From DATMER01 sp036266195 (GTDB lineage: Bacteria > Acidobacteriota > Thermoanaerobaculia > Multivoradales > UBA5704): a DNA stretch of 5,970 bases. The stretch lies in NCBI GenBank assembly GCA_036266195.1, contig DATANP010000037.1:1-5970 (forward strand), written 5' to 3'. The notes beneath the pieces were generated by a model. The model saw only the letters and a list, made by a program, of their open reading frames with translations, was not told the origin of the DNA and ran no database searches. Both the position numbers and the translations under genes were made by a program. Positions 1-4,763 of the stretch are shown piece after piece (positions within the stretch are counted from its first letter, which is position 1; each line of letters opens with the position of its first letter).

Positions 1-161
1 TCGAGCACCACGACCTTGCCCTTGAGGCCGGCGAGGGAGACGGTCTTGCCGTTCAGGTCCTTGAGCTGGAAGGCCGGAGCGGTGTCGCCGACGGCCGCGG
101 CGAAGGCCGGGCCGGCGAGGGCCAGGAGCAGGGTTGACGTCGAAAGAAGTCTGCGGATCAT
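1..161 (-). CDS. Secreted redoxin / TlpA-like thioredoxin-fold protein (N-terminal part only)
   Basis: Only the first 53 codons lie in the window; the gene continues past the left edge. The protein begins MIRRLL and has a clear signal peptide: two arginines, a hydrophobic stretch at about residues 9-20, and a probable cleavage site after AFA (residues 19-21). The mature part begins VGDTAPAFQLKDLNGKTVSL and goes on to LKGKVVVL. This is the usual opening of AhpC/TSA, TlpA and related redoxins, just before the active-site cysteines. The next, incomplete codon starts GA, so the residue is Glu or Asp; Glu would fit redoxins that read VVLEW before a CP motif, but the catalytic site is not visible. 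The start ATG overlaps the TGA of the upstream DsbD-like gene by one base and has a strong ribosome-binding site. The two genes are surely co-transcribed, and the likely role is a periplasmic thiol protein working with the DsbD-like product (inference). Family assignment is good, substrate unknown. Confidence 0.8.
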   Translation of the reverse strand, partial: MIRRLLSTSTLLLALAGPAFAAAVGDTAPAFQLKDLNGKTVSLAGLKGKVVVL

Positions 162-1282
162 CAGGTCCTCCTTGTCACATGGTTGCGGTGCCGGAGCCAG
201 GCGAGGAGCCCAAGAGCCAGCAGGGCCAGCTCCACGGCCGCCAGTTGCTCGGGCCGGATCTGTCGGGAAAGGGCATAGAGCACCCCCACGGTCGCCGCGC
301 CGGCCGCGAAGCCGAGCGCCTGGAGGTAGGGTGAGGGGAACGCAGGGCCGAGCAGGCCCCAGAGCGCCAGGGCCAGGAGCGTCATGGCCGCGGCGAGGAT
401 CGTCAGGACTGCCGGGCGCTCCAGCAGGCTTGGCGGTGCCTCGGCTTCCTTGGGTTTGGGGCCGACCAGCCGGCTGGCCTCCAGGCTGAAGGTCTTGCTG
501 TCCTGGACCAGGTCGGTGACCGTCCAGGCGATGTTCGTGGTGGCCGGCATCTTTCCGGCCTCGCGGGGCTTGAGCGGGACTCGGAAGATCAAGCCATCGT
601 CCGTGGTCCGGACTACGGGCTTGCCGGGATCGAACGCGTCATAGCTCTCCAGGAAGACGTTCGAACCGTCTCCGGGCCGGGCGCCGCGGACCCGGACCTC
701 CAGGGTGTTGCCGTCCAGGACCGCGTCGGTCGAGACCCCGGCGACCTGCCGCTCGGGCAGCCGGCTCCACCAGCGGTCGATCAGCGGCGCGGTCTCCGGG
801 TCCGGGACCGGGGAGCCCAGCGGCTGGTCCAGCGCCACCGTATAGCGGTAGGGGATGCAGTCCACCTCGCACACCAGATAGTCCACGTCGGCCTCCAGGC
901 GGAGGTGGTCGCCCGCGTCCAGGTTGGCCCGGAAGGGATAGACGACCTCGTTCTCATAGCCGAAGGCGACTAGGCCGCCGGGCAGCTCGAAGCGGTGCGG
1001 TGCGGGCCAGAGCATCTCGGGATTGCCGAGGCCGACCGTCTTGCGGAAGACGACGACCGGCGGGAACCCCGCGTCGCCGCTGTTCTTCCAGTAGACGTGC
1101 CAGCCGGGCGCCAGCGTGAAGTGGAGCCCCATCTGGAGCTCGCCGCTCTTCGGGGCCACCTGCCAGGGCGTGATCAGGCGGACGCGGGACTGCTCGTTCG
1201 CGGACCAGGGGCTGGCGGCGCTCCAGGCAATCCGGGGAGCGGCGAGAAGCAGGAGAAGCCAGACGGACCCACGCACAGGCAA
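161..1282 (-). CDS. DsbD/ScsB N-terminal-domain protein with three C-terminal membrane helices, lacking the CcdA core and thioredoxin domain
   Basis: A 373-aa protein. Residues 1-22 form a signal peptide. Residues about 30-270 resemble the periplasmic part of DsbD/ScsB proteins: the stretch LHFTLAPGWHVYWKNSGDAG (53-72) is a family hallmark, and VCEVDCIP (137-144) supplies a CxxxC pair (C138, C142) like the redox pair of the DsbD alpha domain. Three hydrophobic segments follow at about 291-312, 320-338 and 346-363, and a short basic tail ends the protein. Full DsbD/ScsB has about eight membrane helices with two buried cysteines and a C-terminal thioredoxin domain; neither is present. The last two helices (LQALGF...LYALSRQ...LALLALGLLAWLR) look like the final helices of ScsB-type proteins, so an internal loss is possible (inference). 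The start is uncertain: TTG at 1282, just after an in-frame TAA, or GTG at 1276; neither has a good ribosome-binding site. Probable role: periplasmic thiol-disulfide handling with the redoxin encoded next. Confidence 0.75.
   Translation of the reverse strand: MPVRGSVWLLLLLAAPRIAWSAASPWSANEQSRVRLITPWQVAPKSGELQMGLHFTLAPGWHVYWKNSGDAGFPPVVVFRKTVGLGNPEMLWPAPHRFELPGGLVAFGYENEVVYPFRANLDAGDHLRLEADVDYLVCEVDCIPYRYTVALDQPLGSPVPDPETAPLIDRWWSRLPERQVAGVSTDAVLDGNTLEVRVRGARPGDGSNVFLESYDAFDPGKPVVRTTDDGLIFRVPLKPREAGKMPATTNIAWTVTDLVQDSKTFSLEASRLVGPKPKEAEAPPSLLERPAVLTILAAAMTLLALALWGLLGPAFPSPYLQALGFAAGAATVGVLYALSRQIRPEQLAAVELALLALGLLAWLRHRNHVTRRT
167..173 (-). promoter_or_regulatory. Ribosome-binding site of the redoxin gene
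   Basis: The minus strand reads AAGGAGG, then five bases, then ATG. This is a near-perfect Shine-Dalgarno sequence inside the last codons of the upstream DsbD-like gene, and it fixes the redoxin start. It is the strongest such site in the window, which suggests the redoxin is made in larger amounts than the membrane protein encoded before it (inference). Confidence 0.8.
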
Positions 1283-1336
1283 AGATTAAGCGAATCCGCG
1301 GCCGGGAGGGGTAAATTTCCGGTAAATTCGGACGCC
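1283..1336. promoter_or_regulatory. Divergent promoter region with GGTAAATT direct repeat
   Basis: The 54-bp gap between the divergent DsbD-like gene and mtaB must hold both promoters unless they lie inside the genes. It has an AT-rich direct repeat: GGTAAATT at 1310-1317 and again at 1321-1328. The copies are 11 bp apart, about one helical turn, in an otherwise GC-rich stretch. The second copy contains a -10-like hexamer (separate entry). On the minus strand a weak TAATCT (1288-1283) lies six bases before the alternative GTG start of the DsbD-like gene. Whether the repeat is an operator or just two -10-like elements cannot be told from sequence. Confidence 0.4.
1323..1328 (+). promoter_or_regulatory. 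Candidate -10 element for a leaderless mtaB transcript
   Basis: TAAATT matches TATAAT at four of six positions, including the key first two bases and the last one. It ends eight bases before the ATG of mtaB, so transcription would start at or within a base or two of that ATG. No Shine-Dalgarno sequence lies at usable distance (the only purine-rich run, GGGAGGGG, is more than 25 bases upstream), which fits a leaderless message. No convincing -35 element was found at the right spacing. Confidence 0.35.
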
Positions 1337-2557
1337 ATGCGGGTCTGCTTCACCCATCTCGGCTGCAAGCTCAACCAGGCGGAGATCGAGCGCCTGGCCC
1401 GGGATTTCCTCGCCGCCGGCCACCGCGTCGTGGGCTCGCCCGAGGAGGCCGACCTCCACGTCCTCAACACCTGCACGGTGACCCACACCGCCGCCCGGAC
1501 CTCCAGGAAGGCGGCCAACCGATCCGGAAGGCAGGTCCGCACCGTGGTCACCGGCTGCTGGGCGCCGGAGGCGGAAGGGGCGGACCTCGTCGTCCTGAAC
1601 GCGGACAAGGACCGGCTTCTGGATCGGATCCACGAGGCCTTTCCGGATCTGGCGCCCGACGACGTGCCGGTCCCCTGGGTCCGCCTGCCCTTCGGCAACA
1701 CCCGCGCCCTGGTCAAGGTCGAGGACGGCTGCAACATGCGCTGCGCCTTCTGCATCATCCCCTCGACCCGCGGCCGGCAGCGGAGCCGGCCTTTGACGGA
1801 GATCGTGAGCGAGGTCCAGGCCCTGGTCGAGTCGGGCTACCAGGAGATCGTGGTCACCGGCGTCCAGATCTCGGCCTACCGCTCCGGAGACGACCGCCTC
1901 TACGAGCTGGTCCGGGCGATCCTGCGCGAGACGGACGTGCCACGGCTGCGGCTGACCTCCATCGCGCCCTGGGACCTGGACGAGCGGCTCCTGGAGCTGT
2001 GGTCCGACCCCCGCCTCTGCCGGCATCTCCACCTATCTCTCCAGAGCGGCTCGACGGAGACCCTCCGCCGCATGCGCCGTCCCTACACGGCCGAGAGCTA
2101 CCTCGGCGTCCTGGAGCAGGTGAGGGCGATCCCGGGAGTGGCCGTGACCACGGACGTCATCGTCGGATTCCCCGGAGAGACCGAGGAGGAGTTTGAGCAG
2201 AGTCTGGCGACGGTGGAGGCCGCCGCCTTCGCCAAGATCCACGCCTTCCCCTACTCCGCCCGTCCCGGCACCGAGGCCGCGGACCTGCCCGGCCACGTGC
2301 CGCCCGGGGAGAAGAAGGAGAGGATGGAGCGCCTGCTCGCCCTGGCGGACCGGGCCGAGCGCACCTTCCGCCTCGCCCATCTCGGCCGGCGCGAGACCGT
2401 CCTCTGGGAGAAGCCCCGGGACGGCATGGGCCAGGGCCACACCGACAACTACCTCCGCGTGATCGCGCCGGAAGGCGCCGCCTTCTGGAATCGCTTCAGC
2501 GAGGTGGAGCTGGTGGGGCTGGAGGAGGATGGGATGGTCGGGGCTCCGGTGGCGTAG
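1337..2557 (+). CDS. mtaB: tRNA (N6-threonylcarbamoyladenosine(37)-C2)-methylthiotransferase MtaB
   Basis: A complete 406-aa radical-SAM methylthiotransferase. MtaB adds a methylthio group to t6A at position 37 of ANN-decoding tRNAs, giving ms2t6A, a cytoplasmic modification that improves decoding. Domains in order: the N-terminal MTTase domain with three cluster-binding cysteines, C10 (LGCKLNQ), C46 (NTCTVTHTA) and C74 (GCWAP); the radical-SAM domain with CNMRCAFC (C132, C136, C139) binding the second 4Fe-4S cluster and SAM; then family motifs HLHLSLQSGS and DVIVGFPGETEEEF; and a C-terminal TRAM-like domain from about residue 350 (GHTDNYLRV). THLGCKLNQAE at the N-terminus and the short CxxxCxxC spacing separate it from MiaB and RimO. 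The ATG at 1337 is chosen because MRVCFTHLGCKLNQ is the normal family start; the frame stays open further upstream only as a shadow of the divergent gene. All key cysteines are present, so it should be active. Its 3' end faces a hairpin-repeat array. Confidence 0.95.
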   Translation: MRVCFTHLGCKLNQAEIERLARDFLAAGHRVVGSPEEADLHVLNTCTVTHTAARTSRKAANRSGRQVRTVVTGCWAPEAEGADLVVLNADKDRLLDRIHEAFPDLAPDDVPVPWVRLPFGNTRALVKVEDGCNMRCAFCIIPSTRGRQRSRPLTEIVSEVQALVESGYQEIVVTGVQISAYRSGDDRLYELVRAILRETDVPRLRLTSIAPWDLDERLLELWSDPRLCRHLHLSLQSGSTETLRRMRRPYTAESYLGVLEQVRAIPGVAVTTDVIVGFPGETEEEFEQSLATVEAAAFAKIHAFPYSARPGTEAADLPGHVPPGEKKERMERLLALADRAERTFRLAHLGRRETVLWEKPRDGMGQGHTDNYLRVIAPEGAAFWNRFSEVELVGLEEDGMVGAPVA

Positions 2558-2568
2558 CGCTTCAAGTC

Positions 2569-2708
2569 GACGCCACAACTCGTGGCGCGATGCCACAGCT
2601 CGTGGCGCAACGCCACGGCTCGTGGCGCGATGCCGCAGCTTGTGGCGCAACGCCACGGCTCGTGGCGCGACGCCGCAGCTCGTGGCGCAACGCCACGGCT
2701 CGTGGCTC
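2569..2708. repeat. Seven tandem 20-bp repeats, each an imperfect palindrome
   Basis: Seven head-to-tail copies with exact 20-bp period start at 2569, 2589, 2609, 2629, 2649, 2669 and 2689. Consensus: RAYGCCRCRGCTYGTGGCGC. Copies 3 and 5 are identical, and copy 7 differs from them only at its 19th base. Odd-numbered copies 3, 5 and 7 begin AA and the even ones begin GA, giving a 40-bp higher-order period. In copies 3 and 5, CGCCACG and CGTGGCG pair around a GCT loop to form a 7-bp stem. Differences fall mainly at unit positions 1, 3, 7 and 9. In copy 4 the loop-closing change to A is matched by T on the other arm, so pairing is kept there. No spacers separate the copies, so this is not CRISPR. 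It begins 11 bp after the mtaB stop and may act as an mRNA-stabilising or termination element between converging genes (inference). Confidence 0.9.
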
Positions 2709-2722
2709 CCAACGAGTCCGGA

Positions 2723-2738
2723 AGTCTCTCGGGAGACT
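2723..2738. repeat. Inverted repeat (6-bp stem, TCGG loop)
   Basis: AGTCTC (2723-2728) and GAGACT (2733-2738) pair perfectly around a TCGG loop, 14 bp past the repeat array and 12 bp before the stop of the antitoxin-like gene on the other strand. It could help end transcripts from either side, but no T-run follows it in either direction, so a Rho-independent terminator is not claimed. Confidence 0.5.
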
Positions 2739-2749
2739 CGGGAAGGTTG

Positions 2750-2983
2750 TCAGCGGGGCCGGTTTCCGGGGAAGACCCCTCCCCGACCCTCCCCTGCTTC
2801 GCAGGAGAGGGCGCCCCCGCCCCCAGGCTTCAATGGGTTGGTCTCGAGCTCTCTGCGGACCTTCGAGGCATGCTGCTCGATATAAGCCCGTTGCTCCTCA
2901 AAGCTCATATCGCGCATGTCCGCGCCCATCTTGTCGCGCACCTGTCTCATGAACTGGACGGCGTCGAATTTCTTAGTCTCCAT
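2750..2983 (-). CDS. Small antitoxin-like protein paired with the PIN toxin
   Basis: A 77-aa protein beginning METKKFDAVQFMRQVRDKMG and continuing ...MSFEEQRAYIEQHASKVRRELE. From memory, small charged proteins with this FDAVxFMRxxRDK...MSFEEQRxYI pattern are often encoded next to PIN toxins of the type found here, so an antitoxin or partner role is likely (inference from family and position). Residues 1-48 are charged and probably helical; no DNA-binding domain is obvious. The ATG at 2983 is chosen for its good ribosome-binding site and family fit, over an in-frame extension upstream. It overlaps the end of the PIN gene by 11 bases in another frame. The tail (about residues 54-77) is glycine-rich and low in complexity, and part of it is encoded by a REP-like palindrome, so the original C-terminus was probably replaced or extended by repeat insertion. 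G+C is lower than in neighbouring genes except in that tail. Confidence 0.7.
   Translation of the reverse strand: METKKFDAVQFMRQVRDKMGADMRDMSFEEQRAYIEQHASKVRRELETNPLKPGGGGALSCEAGEGRGGVFPGNRPR
2787..2811. repeat. REP-like palindrome inside the 3' end of the antitoxin-like gene
   Basis: CCCTCCCCTGC (2787-2797) and GCAGGAGAGGG (2801-2811) pair over 11 bp with one mismatch around a TTC loop. The surrounding C-rich and G-rich sequence (about 2776-2826) has the look of the dispersed palindromic elements common in GC-rich genomes, whose core reads CCTCCCC-GCTTCGC-GGGGAGG. It encodes residues about 58-66 (ALSCEAGEG) of the antitoxin-like protein. Only one copy is in this window, so the dispersed nature is inferred from the pattern, not seen. 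Confidence 0.6.
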
Positions 2984-3434
2984 ACCGTAGAACCTCCAGC
3001 GGACTCCGGATCTCCAGCAAAGTGTAACCAAGTCGGAGGTTCACCGAATTGTAGCCGCGGATCCGATCCAGGTTGACGATGTGCTTGAAGTTCCAACTCA
3101 CCAGGACGTCCACCTTCTGAACCGTGGCCGTCGCGATATGCCGGGCATCCTCCAGATGAGCCGCGCCGATCACTCCGGTTGAGAGATACGCCTCAGCCAG
3201 ATCCGAGGCTTCGGAATCGAACGCTACGGACTCCAATGCCTCTAGCGGCACCCATTGAACGACCTCCCGGACCTGGGGAGGCGCTCCTTCGAGCTCGGCC
3301 AGGGTGAGGTCCGATAGAACGAGCACGTCCAACCCTTTCCGGAAGCGGTTGAAAAGCTCGGCAGAGTGCGTACTGAATTCTTCGTCCAGACAACCTCCGA
3401 TCACGGAGGTATCCGTATAGATGCGACGTTTCAT
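2973..3434 (-). CDS. PIN-domain protein, VapC-like ribonuclease toxin
   Basis: A 153-aa single PIN domain. Family members are Mg2+-dependent ribonucleases; many are toxins that cut tRNA, rRNA or mRNA and are held in check by a co-encoded antitoxin. Conserved acidic residues are in place: D8 in YTDTSVIGG, E47 in LTLAELEGAPP, and D96 in HLEDARHIATA. The motif VDVLVSWNFKHIVNLDRIRGYN (109-130) followed by LRLGY and LEIRSPLEVL is typical of one PIN subgroup. Length is normal and all catalytic acids are present, so it should be active. Its ATG overlaps the TGA of the upstream glycosyltransferase gene (ATGA), with no good ribosome-binding site at the right distance, so translation is probably coupled to that gene. 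The partner gene follows with an 11-base overlap, so the order is toxin first. G+C of about 52-57% in sampled stretches, against about 78% in a stretch of the glycosyltransferase gene, suggests horizontal acquisition. Confidence 0.88.
   Translation of the reverse strand: MKRRIYTDTSVIGGCLDEEFSTHSAELFNRFRKGLDVLVLSDLTLAELEGAPPQVREVVQWVPLEALESVAFDSEASDLAEAYLSTGVIGAAHLEDARHIATATVQKVDVLVSWNFKHIVNLDRIRGYNSVNLRLGYTLLEIRSPLEVLRYGD
2993..2997 (-). promoter_or_regulatory. Ribosome-binding site of the antitoxin-like gene
   Basis: GGAGG on the minus strand, nine bases before the ATG at 2983, lies inside the last codons of the PIN gene. It decides the start of the small protein and lets it be translated well from the toxin message. 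Confidence 0.65.
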
Positions 3435-4735
3435 GGATACGTATTCTGCCCCACCCGCTCCAGGATGTGGTACACCCCGAACTTCGGCAGCCGCAGGAAC
3501 CCTGACCACGCCGCCGCCGCCAGGGTGCCTTCGGCCAGCCATTCGCGCAGCCAGTAGCCGGCGTAGTCCGGGTGCCGCTGCTTCAGGCCGGCGCCGTTCT
3601 CGATCGCCCAGCGCCGGTTGTAGCCCTCGTGAACCCCGACCGGCGCCGACAGCACGAGCGGCAGGCCGAGCGCGGCGTAGAAGGTCATCTCGCTCGGCTT
3701 GGTCCAGAGGATGTCGGTCTCGGCGAGCAGGCGGTTGAAGGCCACGTAGTAGCTCTCGAAGTCCTTCTCGCAGAGGATGCTCACGGCCGGGTGGCCGTCC
3801 AAGCCGGCCTCCCGGATCCAGGCGGTGAAGCGGTCCGCGACCTCCTGCCGGACTCCGGCCGACAGGCAGAGCCTCAGCCGGTCTTCTCCCAGGAGAGGCC
3901 GGAGGCTTCGGAGGAGCGAGCGCGCCAGCTCGGCCTGGGCTCCGGCGCCGCCGACCGTGAAGGTCGCAAGCGGCGGCCGGCCTTCTTCCTCCTTGGGCAG
4001 ATCGACTCCGAGGAAGGTTTGGATCTCGTCGCGGGCCTGGGAGCGGAAGGCCCGCTCCGGGTCCAGCCGCACCAGCCGGGCCGCCAGGTTGCGCCGCGCC
4101 TCGGGCACGTCCAGGCCGCCGAGCAGCTCGTGCGGGAGCGGAAAGCCGGTCATCTCGATCCGGTCGCGGTCCACGCCATAGGCGCGCAGCCGCTGGACCG
4201 CCCGATGGCTCGGGGCCAGATACACGATGCGGCTCCGCTTCGGATCGAGCGGCACCCAGGCGCGGTTGATGTCCACGTCGGTCACCACGCAGTAGACCCG
4301 GCCGCAGCCGTGGTGGTCGGACGAGATGGCGGACGAGAAGAAAGTCGTCAGCAGCGGCGCTCCCGTCTCCCGGAGCCTCCCGGCGAGGCCGCGTCCCAGA
4401 CCCTGGCGGATCAGCCGGTCGAGCGAGCGGACCTGGAAGGTCGGCGCCGAGAGGTCTCTGTACGGATAGAGGTGCGGGATCGCGGTCAGCGAGTCGAGGA
4501 TCGACTGCATGGGCCGGCCTACGACCGGGAGCTGCGAGGTGCGGGAGGTGATCTCGTAGAACCGCCGCGACGCCTTCCAGAGGCGCTGCTCGTCCTCCTC
4601 GGCCACGGGCGGACGATCCACGTGGACCACCCGCGTGCCGACACGGTCGGCCAGGGCCTGGGCCGCCCGGAGGTGGCCGTAGCCCATTTCCACTGCGGCA
4701 ATCAGCGGGGTGATCGGGGAGGGCGGTTCGGTCAT
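3431..4735 (-). CDS. Glycosyltransferase of the MGDG-synthase / MurG-like (GT28) type
   Basis: A complete 434-aa protein with a GT-B fold pattern and no signal peptide or clear membrane helix, so it is probably cytoplasmic or peripheral at the inner membrane. The N-terminal half opens with IAAVEMGYGHLRAAQALAD (12-30), the GxGHxxAAxAL signature of monogalactosyldiacylglycerol synthases and MurG. VTDVDINRAW (151-160), YLAPSHRAVQRLRAYGV (172-188) and RIEMTGFPLP (192-201) follow the order seen in that family. The C-terminal half has the nucleotide-sugar region: TVGGAGAQ (260-267), and TKPSEMTFYAALGLPLVLS (345-363), the last with the usual acceptor-family glutamate. Likely reaction: sugar transfer from a nucleotide sugar to a lipid acceptor; the actual sugar and lipid cannot be read. 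It starts 17 bases after the PAP2-phosphatase stop, with a hairpin in between, which supports a joint role in lipid or lipid-carrier metabolism (inference). The stop overlaps the toxin start. Confidence 0.75.
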   Translation of the reverse strand: MTEPPSPITPLIAAVEMGYGHLRAAQALADRVGTRVVHVDRPPVAEEDEQRLWKASRRFYEITSRTSQLPVVGRPMQSILDSLTAIPHLYPYRDLSAPTFQVRSLDRLIRQGLGRGLAGRLRETGAPLLTTFFSSAISSDHHGCGRVYCVVTDVDINRAWVPLDPKRSRIVYLAPSHRAVQRLRAYGVDRDRIEMTGFPLPHELLGGLDVPEARRNLAARLVRLDPERAFRSQARDEIQTFLGVDLPKEEEGRPPLATFTVGGAGAQAELARSLLRSLRPLLGEDRLRLCLSAGVRQEVADRFTAWIREAGLDGHPAVSILCEKDFESYYVAFNRLLAETDILWTKPSEMTFYAALGLPLVLSAPVGVHEGYNRRWAIENGAGLKQRHPDYAGYWLREWLAEGTLAAAAWSGFLRLPKFGVYHILERVGQNTYP

Positions 4736-4740
4736 GCAAA

Positions 4741-4763
4741 TCGCGGCCCGGGTCAGGCCGCGA
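4741..4763 (-). promoter_or_regulatory. Hairpin covering the ribosome-binding region between PAP2 and glycosyltransferase genes
   Basis: TCGCGGCC (4741-4748) and GGCCGCGA (4756-4763) form a perfect 8-bp GC-rich stem with a 7-base loop. The stop codon of the PAP2 gene (4753-4755) lies in the loop. On the message the stem ends five bases before the glycosyltransferase ATG, exactly where a Shine-Dalgarno sequence should be, and none is visible. Ribosomes finishing PAP2 would open the hairpin, so it may enforce translational coupling. It is followed by TTT only, too short for a strong terminator, though partial attenuation is possible. Confidence 0.5.

Larger units (their letters stand above)
2558..2749. 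other. Convergent intergenic region packed with palindromes
   Basis: About 190 bp separate the converging ends of mtaB and the antitoxin-like gene. I see no gene here. It holds the seven-copy 20-bp repeat array and one separate hairpin, listed individually. There is no run of T after any of the hairpins on either strand, so a classic intrinsic terminator is not evident. Confidence 0.7.

Noticed and set aside
995..1336. Upstream extension of the mtaB reading frame by 114 codons
   Set aside because: It is the antisense shadow of the DsbD-like gene; MtaB family proteins begin at the conserved start at 1337.
2569..2708. CRISPR array
   Set aside because: The units are directly abutting with no spacers, are only 20 bp long, and no cas gene is nearby.
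2723..2811. Rho-independent terminators at the two hairpins
   Set aside because: Neither stem is followed by a T-run on either strand, so only inverted repeats are claimed.
2529..3076. Several plus-strand reading frames through the 20-bp repeat array, encoding a 20-residue periodic protein
   Set aside because: A 20-bp unit shifts frame with each copy and has no stop in any forward frame, so open frames are expected by composition. None has a supported start or resembles a known protein, and they overlap the toxin-antitoxin genes on the other strand.
3435..4739. N-terminal extension of the PIN-toxin frame into a fused protein
   Set aside because: This part is an out-of-frame reading of the glycosyltransferase gene, arginine/proline/glycine-rich, with no family signature. 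The ATG at 3434 gives a normal PIN domain.
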